Source of the DNA: Sapria himalayana
Lineage: Eukaryota > Streptophyta > Magnoliopsida > Malpighiales > Rafflesiaceae
Reading direction: 5' to 3'
DNA: 64,000 nt
NCBI GenBank assembly: GCA_029783825.1
Contig: JAREIK010002665.1
Span: 1 to 64,000, forward strand
The notes below the pieces were generated by a model that was not told the DNA's origin, did not search any database, and saw only the letters and a program-made list of their open reading frames with translations. Below, one piece after another: positions 12,311 through 24,429 of the stretch (positions are counted from its first letter, which is position 1; each line of letters begins with the position of its first letter). A program made the translations under genes and the position numbers.

Positions 12311-12639
12311 AGCTTAGAAGGACTACTATTGAGACATGCTCAATGATAATAATAACTTTGTATACTATCAGATAACAAGCTATTACATAATAACTCAATT
12401 TTTATTATGTATCCAACTTGATATAATTTGAGCTAATTTAAATGTACATCAAATAAATTAAATAAATAAACATATGAATCTAAGATTTATTCTATAATTT
12501 GAATATTTAATTTACTAGAATTTTGTTGTCTCGCTATTGAATAATTGAATTTCCAATATAATTTATGTGGAATTGATATCTAGATGAAAGTCTTCTTTAC
12601 TATTTATTTGATTCATGCACTTATAGATCTCTATCGACA

Positions 12640-14455
12640 AAATACACTCACAAATGAGCTTTTAAGACATTACTTAAGCAAGAAAATTATGAGGCATAAC
12701 AAAGTCACAATATGCTCCATCAATAACACACCAATATCATGGTCATTCCTAGGGCTATGACATTTTGCTGCATAGAGTAAACAAAAGCCTCGGTCATTTC
12801 CAACACTATGACATTTAGTTCTAAAGAGAATTTGTTTTAGTCATGATCATTCTCAATACCATGATATCGTACTCCAAATGAGATTTATTTGAATCATAAT
12901 ATTTATTGGTACTACGAATTTGGCACTCAAGATAGGATTTGACGAGATAAGAAAGTCACGATCTGAAGCTAATACTATGATTCACAACAAAAAATCTCAT
13001 AGAGATTCTTGAAGTATATAAGCAAAATTTAGAAGTTTTTTATAAAGGAGAAAAAGGGGAATATGCTTTTGGGCTAATATCAACTACATACCCTAAGTTG
13101 TGCAAATTCAGCTCCAAATTAGGGATAAATTCAAGGTGAACACAAAAAATATTTGATTAGCTTTAGATTTTGAAACTTAGTTCTTAAGTTTGGCTTTCAT
13201 TTAGAACCCTCAATTCCATGAGATACCTCTCCAAACATATAAACAAAATCTTTCCTAATGTTAAGCCAAATTAATATCTAGGATTTGTATAATACACTTG
13301 TATGTAATAAATACATGATTTTATCTCTTTATGTTTGTGTTAATGTTGCATTTGAAAGTTGATGGATATGGTGTTACTTAAAACTAAAATCTAGTTTTTA
13401 ATTTTTCATGGGTTTATTCATGTCACCATAGGGGATGATAAGTATGTCATGAGACACTTTTGGGTGGTATGGAAAAAATAAACTGATAGTAATTCTAAAT
13501 ATGGCATAATCTATGTGAAAACTCTAGATTAAGATAAGTTTAATTATTACAAGTATAATATCTATGAATTTGAAGGCACACACAAACATACTCATGATTA
13601 ATTCATTGTGCATATTTTAGAAAAACTAGCCTCAAATGATGTATAAGTTAAATAGAATGTCTAACCTAGAAGTTTTCTCATAATGCGGGAGTCATGTGTT
13701 AGTCATGATAGACGGTGATAGTTAAGTCACGAGGAACATACAAGAGGTGTTTTATATGATGGTGATAACCCTATGAGTCAATTCCTCTTGTTAGATCTTC
13801 ATATATGTAATTTATAAAAAGATGCATATTAATTATCATGAGTACGACACTTACAAAACTGAAAGTACAAAAGCTTTTATTATAACATCATCATATATCT
13901 TTAATATATTAGGAATAATAAATGCACATATTTAAAACAATTATCAATGGTAGTTGTATTACCTAAAAGGAATAAACATACAAATAATTTATAAATAAAA
14001 TAATGCGTGGCTTTGGTGGTGAGATATTGAGGGAAAACTACATTGTGATCAATCTTAGTAATGATAGTCTAAGGATGGCATTCACTTTGTTTGCCAAGAA
14101 GATAATGAGGTTTTATCATACTTAATCTACTCATTGCCTAATAATCAAATATTATATTGACCTAATTCTAAGGAAGTATAATCATGGACAAAAATATGAG
14201 TCAGTCCTAGAGTTTAAGTATTCTTTTGAAAACTCAAGTCTATATAATCAACTCAAAAAATTATTAGTTGACTTTTAGTCAATTAAACTATCTACACATT
14301 CCCTTTGAGATGATATCTAAACTTACATCTATTTTACTATTTGTATGACTTGTAAATTTATGCAATTATGTTTGACAAGAGAGATTTGCCAATTATATTT
14401 TGAGATTGTGTCAATTAATAATGAGTTTTGGCATCCTCATAAAATTATAAAATAT
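12640..14455 (+). repeat. Athila-type gypsy 5' LTR-like region (copy a)
   Basis: It ends just before a TTTTTGGCACCATTACTAGG segment (from 14455), which matches the primer-site region of Athila/Tat gypsy elements. The block shares ordered words with 19480-21650, 35880-37330 and 37330-38840: a TGCAAATTTA..CCAAATTA segment, a GTCATGAGACAC segment, a GAGTCATG..TTAGT segment and a GAGTACGACACTTA segment. The first part (12660-13000) has several spaced TCATGGTCATT/AAGTCAC words. The exact 5' end is not determined. Confidence 0.65.
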
Positions 14456-15400
14456 TTTTGGCACCATTACTAGGAATTATTTGATTATAATTTGATTAGT
14501 TAACTTGAGTTGATATAACTATTCGTGAAATAAGATAATTTTATTTCGTGTCGTTTAGATACAGTTATTATTTTGCATTTGAATTATATTTATGGATTCT
14601 TTTTCTTTTTTTATTTTTTTTATTTCTTTTGTAGCCACCACATTGATTTACATGAGAAAAAAAAATTCTAAGACTAAATTAACATCTATAAACCTTAAAA
14701 TTTAGAGAATGATGATATCACTAAGACAAAAGGTTGAAAGAGAGCAAATGAAAGAAATTGGTAGCAATATAGATTACCAAGATAGTAAAGGACAAGTTAT
14801 CCAATAGTCCAATCCACATTATATCTTTATTGGTGATTGATTATGATCGTTGGTTATCCAATAGTCTAATTCTATACTAGTAAATTATTTTGAGTTGAAC
14901 CTAAGTTTGATAGCTATGGTGCAATAGCAATAGTTCGATGATAATTTTTCAAAAGATCTAAATAGTCACTTTGGAACTTTTTTGGAGTAGTATACGACAT
15001 GGTGAAGATTAAAATTAGCACAAATACAATATGATTATGACTTTTCTCATTCTATTTGAAAGATATCTCATAGCTGATTTTAGTGCTTATCAAGAGATTC
15101 TATTGAGAGTTTGGATGATTTGTACAAGCTTTTCTTAAGTCATTATCACCTCAAATTACTTTTTAATTGTAAGACATGGTTAAGATAAATAAAATTAGCA
15201 CAAATGTAATATGATGATTATTTTTTCCATTCTGTTAGGAAGACAAAGCCAAAACCTGATTTTCGTACTTATCTAGAAATTTTATTGAGTTTGGATGATT
15301 TTTACAAGCTTTTCTTAAGTCCCACATCAAACTACCTAACCACTAAAAGAGATAAGGCAATTTTAATAAGAGTAGGAGATGTGTGATGCTTGAGAATGAT
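14456..15400 (+). pseudogene. Athila/Tat-type gypsy leader and gag N-terminal remnant
   Basis: After the primer-site-like segment, a frame near 14740-15000 reads KVEREQMKEI, then NYFELNLSLIAMVQ and NSHFGTFLE. These match the conserved start of Athila/Tat gag (FELKPALIxMVQ...DPxxHLxTFLE). Gag would form the particle in an active element. Several stops interrupt the frame, and a local duplication (15000-15330) has destroyed the rest. No protease or pol follows, so the element is truncated about 1 kb into its internal region. Confidence 0.7.
15000..15330 (+). repeat. About 178-bp tandem duplication inside gag remnant
   Basis: AAAATTAGCACAAATACAAT at 15011 and AAAATTAGCACAAATGTAAT at about 15191 begin two diverged copies. 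Each ends in a TTTGGATGATT..TACAAGCTTTTC segment. The divergence shows the duplication is old. Confidence 0.75.
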
Positions 15401-16354
15401 GTTTAAAGCTTTTGAGTAGATGCCTACAACATGAATGCAAATTATAATTCCAAGCTCATACTTTCTTTAATGCAATAAACTATATGATTTAAGTGCTTGA
15501 TTGATGTGAGCTTCAATGATTCTAATTATTAAAAAGTTACTCGAAAAAACACCTTACATATTTGAAGAATCAGCAAAGAATAACTATAACTATATATATA
15601 TAAACCAATTTTCAAAAATGAACACAATGGTTTTAAAATTCGAAAACCAATGGTTTTCATTAAATAAAAAGTAGTTTAAAATATGAAAACGATAGTTATC
15701 TAATTGTGTGCCCAAAACATAAATATTTTATATTTTGATTATGTTTTTCTAGGTTTTAAAAATAAGATCATGACATAAATATTTTTCTTTTGAGACCCTT
15801 AAACATAATTTCCTTGTAAAAATTATTACTTTTCATAATTAAAATAAATAAATAACTATATTTATTTTCTAATTGAGTAAGTATATTTTTTTAGTCCCTA
15901 TATTTCCTACCAAACCAAACTTATATTATCTCTTAAGCCCATATATGAGTATTGAGGCCTTTGAGTTGAATCAAAATATCAAAAAAGATTTCCTTCCCAA
16001 GCGCATGATAGGTGATAGAGCAAGTAGAATGAGAAAATCACATCAAACATCTTTGCCGCTCGAACTTATATACTCAAAATTAAAGCATTCATTCTCTTTT
16101 TATCGATCAAACTATCATGTCATTGATAACTACTATTGTTTTTGGACACAAAATATTTTTCTAATTTGAAGCTAATTATGCAATATTAATATATAAGTGA
16201 GATGACTATAAAAAATATTTTAGGTCTATATAAAATCATAACAAGTTGTCTATGTAAACTCCAAAGATTAAACGAACCTAAAAGTTTTTTTAACATGGTA
16301 TTTTCTAGAGCCAAATTGACACCTCAAATAGTCACTAAAATTTTAGGACGAGAG
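15401..16354. other. AT-rich DNA with no recognised feature
   Basis: A 98-codon open frame at 15873-16169 has no motif I recognise and AT-driven codon use. I do not support it as a gene. Confidence 0.45.
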
Positions 16355-16450
16355 TTGTGATATCTTGTCCCCATGCTCGGAGGTGTAACCTATAAAAATC
16401 AAACTTGTATTCTCATGGGCTACAATCATACCGATAAGGTATCCAATTCT
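16355..16450 (-). mobile_element. SINE fragment (tRNA-derived), copy 1
   Basis: On the minus strand it carries a B-box-like GTTTGATTTTT followed by GGTTACACCTCCGAGCATGG, matching the second copy at 16660-16767 in order and spacing. The A-box side is not clear. Confidence 0.5.
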
Positions 16451-16659
16451 ATGTAGACTGTAAATAACAATTTATATTCGACGAGTACCGATGATTAATT
16501 CTTCTATGAGTAAACTAATCTCTACGTACCAAATCATCTACAAATAAAATAAAGAATAATTATTTTTTATAATTCAGCTCACTAAAAAAAATTTATTAAA
16601 CTAACAAAAAGATGCAAATCAATAAAATAATCATGAATGACTTTTAATATAAACCAGTT

Positions 16660-16767
16660 CCAATGATCCCATCCTCATGCTTAGAGGTGTAGCCCATGAG
16701 AATCAAACTTGTGCCCCTAAGGAAGAGAGATTTAGTATTCTCACCTATTGGACTACACGCATCATGG
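16660..16767 (-). mobile_element. SINE fragment (tRNA-derived), copy 2
   Basis: Read on the minus strand it has an A-box-like TGTAGTCCAATAGGTGA (16757-16741) and, about 40 bases on, a B-box-like GTTTGATTCTC (16708-16698), then GGGCTACACCTCTAAGCATG. This is the internal pol III promoter layout of a plant tRNA-derived SINE. No poly-A tail or target duplication was identified. Confidence 0.55.
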
Positions 16768-16770
16768 ATA

Positions 16771-19115
16771 AATGAACTCTTAAGTTAATTTTATTGGAGT
16801 TGGAAAGGTTATGAGATGGGTGACCAACTAAATACATTCTCAAAGCTAGATGTTGAAGTATAAATTGTAAAATTTATAGAAAGTTACACATACAAAATTG
16901 TCATCCGAAGTGATTAAGTCATTATATAATTTTGAGATTGAAAATGAAGAGTATAGTTTTTGCCAAAGGATAATATGTAATTAATTATGGTTTTTGATTG
17001 GAAATAAAAGATCATAGCCTTTGATGATTGGTGCTCACTTGAAACTATGCTGGCTTTTAATGTGCATGATTTTTTAAATAAATACTAGAATGTTGATGAA
17101 TGACACTTCCAAACATTTCATTAAAGTTCATATATTTTTGTCTGACATTTTCATGCTTGAAAATTGAAGTATATAACAAATAACTAAATATATAGATGTG
17201 GAAGATTTATTTTATTCTTGTGGTTTTTATTAGAAAAGAAGTCTACAAATGATCATGAATGCAAAATCATAAGAATCATAATAAAATGTAAGTATCTAAT
17301 AGTAATGGGTCCAAAGATTGAAGAAACTCCAAACATAGCAGCACTTTTGGAGTTGAGAATATTCTACTATGGGGGAGGCATTAGGAAACTCCCACAAGCC
17401 CATAAGATGAAGGCAATGCTAAAAAAAACTTAAAGAAGATGAAAAATTCACTTAAGTTTATGATTTGATCAAGTCATTGTAATTTTTTTGATTTTGAAAA
17501 TGAAGAGTATATCTTTTTACCAAAAATAATGATATTTTTAAATGTTAATAATTTTTTTTTTCATTTTTAGTTTAAGATAAAAATAGGACTCTTGTATTAT
17601 TGAGAAATGTATTTACAAAATTGTTAACTTTCACATAATTTTATATAAGTCTTTCTGATTTGAAAAGAAAGAACATTAATGACTTCAAATACAAGATTTG
17701 ATTTCAACTATAACTTAATTTTATGTTCAAGATTTGATTTCATATACATGTAATATTGGTGACTTCTAAATAATCAAGCATTCAGAATTAGACTATTTTG
17801 TATTTAAATTTGTATCCTATTTGACAATTTTTACAATACTTTCCTAACCAATTAGTATTAATAATATGTTATTCAAATTCCCATTTCCAATGTAATATTG
17901 AAATTTTCCTAATTTTCAAAATATAAGTTGATTTTATTTATTATTTTAAAAATTAGGTCGCTATAAAATTTTTTAAAAAAAATTAATGTACATAATTTTG
18001 AGATTCCTAACCATATCACATAATTAAATTTTTTTTCTCCCTCCCCCAATCCCCCCTTACCAACCCCAGTATAAATGCATACGACAAACTTCCATACTAG
18101 TCAATCATTTCAGTAATGATCACGACCAAGCACATTTAAATTTGGAGTTCTTATGAGATCAATATATTAGTGATGGTTTAAACGCATCTAAGCATATCAC
18201 ATAATTGTTCATCAATAATTTTTATATCGAGAATAACATAAATGTTTATTCATAATTTTGTTTTCAAACAAAATTTGACTCTTTTATATCTAAATTATCA
18301 TCCTTTAATAATTGTGATCATTACATTCCAAAACAAACGATATTACTAACTATACTAATATTATCTAAAATTATCAAATAGTCAAAAAATTTTAAACTAA
18401 TTATTTTTTAGTCAAATATTAATCGCATAGACTTTGCTCATTAAAGTTATGAGATACTACCACTAACTATCCTAATATAGATATTACCATTATTTTTATT
18501 TCCATGTCTATGTCACATAATATGAATTATAGTATTAGAATTTCCATTAAAATATCTTTCAAATTATTCTACAATCACACAATTCTATATTGAATATTTT
18601 AAATTCTCAAGAGATGATAATTGATATAAGCCAATGACATTCTTCAAAATATCATATAGATTTTGTGTAAAATAGTTTTACAGAAGAAACTGTATATTTC
18701 ATCTATAATTTTAGGAAGAGTCGTTCATTGTTTGAAATTTCACATAAATTTGAGGCTCTAAATAATGATAGCCCCTTGTCACTTATATTACTATTGAGAT
18801 AATCATGATTTTATATAAGTACATCAATTTAGATATTAATACTGGGATATCATGTCTTTTGTGTATATATCAATATTTCCAAATTTAATTTTTAGTTTGA
18901 TGAATTTATCCTAAAATAAATGATGTAATTTTTTATCATGTACAATTGTATTGACGATGTCATAATTATCTATTCATTAATTATTTTCTCATTAAGTTTG
19001 AGACTATTTCATTTCCAATGAATCTCTTATTGCATTGATAAATTTTGATGTGAATCATCTTGATACTGAATTGGTGTTCTACATTCAAAGTATCAAATTT
19101 TTGTCATTGTTTTAA
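16771..19115. other. AT-rich DNA with no recognised gene
   Basis: A 71-codon frame at 17218-17433 is unremarkable. There is a short CT-rich patch near 18036-18068. I recognise no transposon termini or coding motif. Decayed gypsy internal sequence is possible by position only. Confidence 0.45.
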
Positions 19116-19217
19116 ATATAATATATAGAATTGGATATGACAAAATGCGTGACTTTATCTTGGATATATAATATATAGAATTGGATATGACAAAATGCGT
19201 GACTTTATCTTGGATAT
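19116..19217. repeat. Perfect 50-bp tandem duplication
   Basis: AGAATTGGATATGACAAAAT occurs at 19127 and again exactly 50 bases later, and both copies run on through GCGTGACTTTATCTTGGATAT without a mismatch. The identity marks it as recent. Confidence 0.95.
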
Positions 19218-19479
19218 CCATAATTTAAATGCAATATGTAATTACTCTCTTAATTCAAAGTATCGACAATATAACAATATGCATGATTTTATATTTTATT
19301 GAATTTGAGCTTTAATTGCAAGAATTTCACTAAATGATCTTATTTATGAAATTGGATGAATTGTAATAAAATTAAAGATATTTTATATAAATATATAGGC
19401 ATAGTGGAAAGCTAAAGTGAGTGGCAAAAGAATAAAGGAATTTCATTATATTTTGTAATGTGATGATTTGTTTACACTA

Positions 19480-21650
19480 GCGTATGCCTATTGAGAAGTC
19501 TCGGCAACCATTCATGGTTGAGACTCTACAAATAAGTCGTGATAATTTTTGTATGTTGCATCTCTACCGCCTAATTATCACAATTTATTACTATGCAACA
19601 TATTCTTCGTGACCATAATATTATCTTAGAATTACAGTCACATTAGTTCTAAAACACAAATTCAACCATGATATTATTTCTACACTGTGGCTATCTAGTA
19701 CTAAACTGATATAATAAGTCAACTTATTTTTTAGTGCCATGATATATTTATAATTGAGCTAGAAATCACAAAATACTAAGTAATTTTTAGTCATGACACA
19801 TTTTTCCACCATAACAATGTGTTCTAAAGAATAATTATATCAATTGTAATATTCTTGTTATCATGACTTTGTATTTCAGGAAAAAAATTATTACGGTCAT
19901 GATTTTCTTTCTACCATGACCAAAAATTCTAGATAGAAACTTTCTCAATCATTTTCATTCTTATTGTCATGACTTTGTGTTTTAGGGAGGATTCAAAGTA
20001 AGTCTAGAGTCATAATATAGACTTAAAGTAATGACCTTCAACTTGAAGATTGGTAAAACAACTAGATGGAAATTTAATGATATAAAAAGAGTACTTAGAT
20101 ATTTTCATAAAAAGAGCCAGGAGATTTAGATTTCAAGGTCGATAACATCCCAAACCTCAAGATAGATAAATTCTAACATCCAATTAGCATAAAATTCAAG
20201 CTGAACTCAAGTAATGATAGAGTGAACATTAGATTTTAGTATTAGATTTGAGACATAAATCCTCATATTGGATGTCATTGTGAACCCTCAATTTCTAATG
20301 TTATTTTTGCCACCACAATTTTGTGTTCTAAAGGATATTCAAAGAAAGTCTAAAATTGTGACTTTTGACTTGAAGTTTGGCATAACAACCTGATGAAACC
20401 CTGATGATATAAAAATTAGATTTAGAGATTTTTATAAAAAGAGTTGGAAGATTTGGATTTTGATACCAAAAAAAAATGCCAAACCTCAAGAGACATGAAT
20501 TCCAATTACCAATTAGAAGAAAATTCATTTGCAAAACCTAAATTTGATAAGACGATACTTCAATCCTTTTGTGAAAAATCTTTTTAAATGTCAGGTTAAT
20601 TAGGGATTTAGAATTTTTTTATGTAAATGTGTATGATAATTTTGGGTTATAATATTTAACTATTGATTTGTTATGTTTTTAATATTGATGGATATAGATG
20701 TTTTATAGAGAAAAGATTCAAGGTTCCATACCAAATAGATTGATGTATATTTATCATAGAGGATAATGACAAATAAGCTACAAAATACACTTATGAGGGT
20801 TGTATATGAAGGAAGTGACAACCCTTACATTCTTACCTCATGAAATAAAAATTTGTGTGAAAAACCTTGGAATATATATTCTAAAGATTTCATCATAATC
20901 TGTGAGTCATGTATTAGTTATAATGGATAACAATTAAGTCACAAGACATATATATGAGGATTTGCATCACAAGGTGAAGATAGTCCTATGATCACTTCTT
21001 TTTCTATGACTTCTATAAGAGAAATAATTAGGAAGATATATGTTAATTGACATGAGCATGACACTTATAAAGCTAAAAGATCAAATATAATTAATATCAC
21101 ATTATTTCTCATCTTTATAACAACTAAGGTCAGAGAATATAAATATATACTCAAAATAATTATAAAGAATAGTTGATATATTAACTAAAAGAAAAAGTAT
21201 AGACTCATGAATAGAATAAATATAAATTTAGTAATTAAATACTAAGGGTATAACTATAAGGGAGTCATGCTTAGTAGTGATTGTCCAATATTAACAAATA
21301 CTTTATATTCCATGGAGGCAAAGAGGAAATTCACATCATCTTATCATTCATCTAACAAACAAGTATAACATTGCATTAATAGTAAAAAAAATTTATCATC
21401 CACAAGTAAAATAACCCTAGAGTTTAAGTACCAATTTGAGATCTAAGTTTATATTCTCAACTCAAGCAGCCATTAGTTCATAGCTGGTTGGTCAAAATAC
21501 TCTTATAATTCTTGTGGGTTTGATATTTAGCCTTATATCTACTTTATACTGACTCATATACCTATAGATTTGATATGGATGAAATCGATCACCAATTGAG
21601 CTTTTGGGGTTGTACAACAATAATTAGTTGACACAGTAATAAATTCACAA
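19480..21650 (+). repeat. Athila-type gypsy LTR-like region (copy b)
   Basis: Same word order as copy a: spaced TCATGACTTTGT/TCATGACC words in 19500-20050, a CCTCAA..ATGTTA stretch near 20290, then from 20880 a GAGTCATGTATTAGT segment, AATTAAGTCACAAG and a GAGCATGACACTTATAAAGC segment. It ends at 21655, before a GATGTTATTGGGGAATT segment that fits an eroded Athila primer-site region. Two similar sub-blocks near 20030-20230 and 20360-20540 suggest an internal duplication. The start is uncertain. Confidence 0.6.
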
Positions 21651-21654
21651 CAAG

Positions 21655-22340
21655 TTTAGTGATGTTATTGGGGAATTATTTTTAGTTGGATTTGTCAACT
21701 TGAGTTGATATAACCATGTTTAAAAAATGATAGTTATATTTTGTTTGATAGATTACTATTTTTGATTAGTGTTTATTTTATGTCAATGTTTTGTTTTTTT
21801 TTCTTTTTTTTATAGCCATGAAAATATATGAACTGAAAATCTAAGAATATGCCAACACTATTGGACCCACGAGTAGAGAGAAGAAGATACATATTGAGAT
21901 AAAGAGTTGAGAGAGCAAACGTAGAGAATAATAATAGTAAAAGAAATAGCCTTGAAGGTGTAGGTGTAGAACAAGTTGTTCAATAGCTTATTCCTCAAAC
22001 CTTAAAAGATTATTGGAGGCTAGTATTGATGGAAAACTAATCTAGGATTGAAATTCAACAAATTCATGAAAATTGAGTTAAAACATAGTCTCAAAGTAAT
22101 AGTATAGTAATCAGTATAGTGGATGATTTTTATCAGGCTCATAAAATATTAAAATCACATTGTAGTTTTCTTGGAGTTGTGAGTGTAAAATGAATATAAT
22201 TAGTTTGATGCGATAAAGTTACTTTTCTTGCGTTCCTTGACAAATGACAATTGATGGTTCGAATGCTTACTTAGAAGATCCGTTTTCTAACCAAATTTCT
22301 TTCCATCTCAAATCATATCACAATTATATCAAGTAGTAAA
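21655..22340 (+). pseudogene. Athila/Tat-type gypsy gag N-terminal remnant (second)
   Basis: Downstream of the eroded primer site, a frame near 21850-22160 reads DPRVERRRYILR, then RVERANVE and PQTLKDYWRLVL, resembling the PxxLRDYxRP gag start of Athila elements. In-frame stops and lost segments make it non-functional. It corresponds to the same part of the element as 14640-15000, so both gypsy copies are truncated after their gag start. Family R copy B begins at about 22340, which may mark the breakpoint. Confidence 0.6.
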
Positions 22341-24165
22341 TTTATTTATATTTTCTTTTTTGATTTACAAATTGTCTTAAAAATGAGCAAATTGTAGAAA
22401 TAGCAGATTAGATTAAAGATGTTATAGAATAGTTTTGCAAATTGGAAAAACATAGTATAATTAAATGTGTATTGCTATAAACACAATGCATTATATATTT
22501 CAAGTGGCAATAACAAAATTTAACCAAGAAAGCCTAAGAAAAGATGGAAAAAAAGGAGATGCACAGTAAGAGACAAAGCTGATTTTGATTAGAGAGGCAA
22601 TAGCTAAATTTAGCTTAAAAGCAGACGAAATTAATGCTCTAAATTTATATAAATGTTTGATAAAACTAGTTGGAAATTAAAGAAGTAAACTCAGAACTGA
22701 GATTTAAAAGTTAATCTAAAATAAGTTAAAACCATCAGCTTGTAAATGTAAATAAAATTATTTTTTTTACAGCAAATATACGTAGAATTAATGAAAGTTT
22801 CACTTATAGCTGTATTTTTATTTAATTAGAAGTAAATTATGAAATTAATTCTAGACAATAATTTTCCATCAATTTGATGGCATGACAAAACAATTAAAAC
22901 CATATTAAATTTTTATTGTAAAGAATATTGAAATAAATTAAAAAAAAATTGTGAAAGACAGGGAAATGAATAAATTATTAATTAAGTAAAAACTAAATAC
23001 AATAGAAATACTGGCATGTAAATTTAAAAGCTTTTATACAGAATCAGTTTTATTTAGTCAATTGCTCTAGAAGTGTGAGATCCTTGAGCTATACATTATT
23101 GTTGAAGTTGAAGGATGCTTCAATTAAATAACAACAACTTTCAATCAGAACACTACATTTCTGATTAGGGCGGGATGAAATCATATAATTAAATGAATAG
23201 ATTTTATAATGTCCATTAGAAATTTTTGAATTTATAAAACAATAAACATAAACTATGTTTTGGTGCATATTTTTTAAATTATATTTTTTAAAATTCTTGA
23301 AAATGCATTTTGTGATAAATATACACAAACACACACAAACATGCACTATATATATATATAGTTACGTATCATGGTATATATCACAATATATAATTATTTA
23401 AACAATAAATATTTCATGAAATATATTTTTTTGAAAAAATTTGGAAAACTTTTTTTTTTGATTTTTTTATTCTTACATGATATGTTGATGTGATATGCCT
23501 ATAAGTATTTTGGAAAGTCAAAATAAATGTATCAAATTTTCAAATATTTTTGTGCTTGGTGCAGCATATGCCAAACCTAAAATTTTGGGTTCCTAAAATG
23601 TTAATTTTTTTTTCAAATGTATGCACTTTCACATAAATTTGTCAGTAACAATTAAAAAAAATATGAATTCACTAATGCATAAAAAGGTACACTATTTAAA
23701 TTTGTTATTAAGAGTAAACCTCAGGTGCTTAAAAAACAAAATGCAATCAATGAAAATCTAAATGGCAGGTCAACCGAATATATTAACTATTACAAAAGAA
23801 TATTAAACGAAAAATCTTATGTTAATTACTCAATATTCGGAGAGCTTATTTCTATAAGCTCGTGTGCTTATAGAAATTTGTGTGCTTCAAATTTGCTTGT
23901 GTGCTTATATTTATGTTGTGTGCTTAACGAAAAATCTTCAGTTGTTAAATACTTTCAACTTTGCTTGTGTGCTTCAAATTAAACTTGTTTATACATATTT
24001 TTTTGATGATATGTGCATTATGTGCATGATTAGTTTATGTTGGTTTTTTCCAAACTCAAATTATATATTTTCAAATAAATATTCTTTCATTGTTATTTTC
24101 TTTCTTTTATATCTGCGATTTAAATGTTGCTTATATTTTATTAATAGCTTATGTTGAGAACAATA
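22340..24165 (+). repeat. Dispersed repeat family R, copy B
   Basis: 22370-22550 matches 60010-60410 in order (GATTAAAGATGTTA, TTTTGCAAATTGGAAA, TTTCAAGTG, AAAATTTAACCAAG). 22620-22680 matches 60680-60740 (CTTAAAAGCAGAC, AATTAATGCT). The core is at 23113-23190, with GATGCT but a changed partner arm, AATCAGA/TCTGATT intact, and GATTAGGGCGGGATGA. 23640-23830 then matches 29790-30000 (AGAGTAAACCTCAGGTGCTT, AAATGGCAGGTCAA). Compared with copy C it lacks most of the middle. No coding content. Confidence 0.75.
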
Positions 24166-24429
24166 TCATCAAATGAATGATTGTTGAGTATTTTAAAATA
24201 TAAAATAATAATTGTTAAAATTATTCATCATCTTTTACAATTTGAAAATTATAGGCTAGAACTTCATTGATACTCATCTTGAAAAAAGTCCAAACAAAGA
24301 AAAAAAATGTTTTTAAATTTTTAAAAATATGAAAATTCAAGATATTTTTCTTAGTAAAATTCAAATATTACTAAATAGGAAAAAAAAAGAGAGGAGATGA
24401 CTATTATTATTCCAAAGAATTATAGAAAG

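Noticed and set aside
15873..16169. 98-codon open frame
   Set aside because: No family motif and no supporting context; chance length in AT-rich DNA is possible. A database search would be needed to revive it.
22250..22265. GGTTCGAATGC, similar to a tRNA B box
   Set aside because: No A box or cloverleaf around it.
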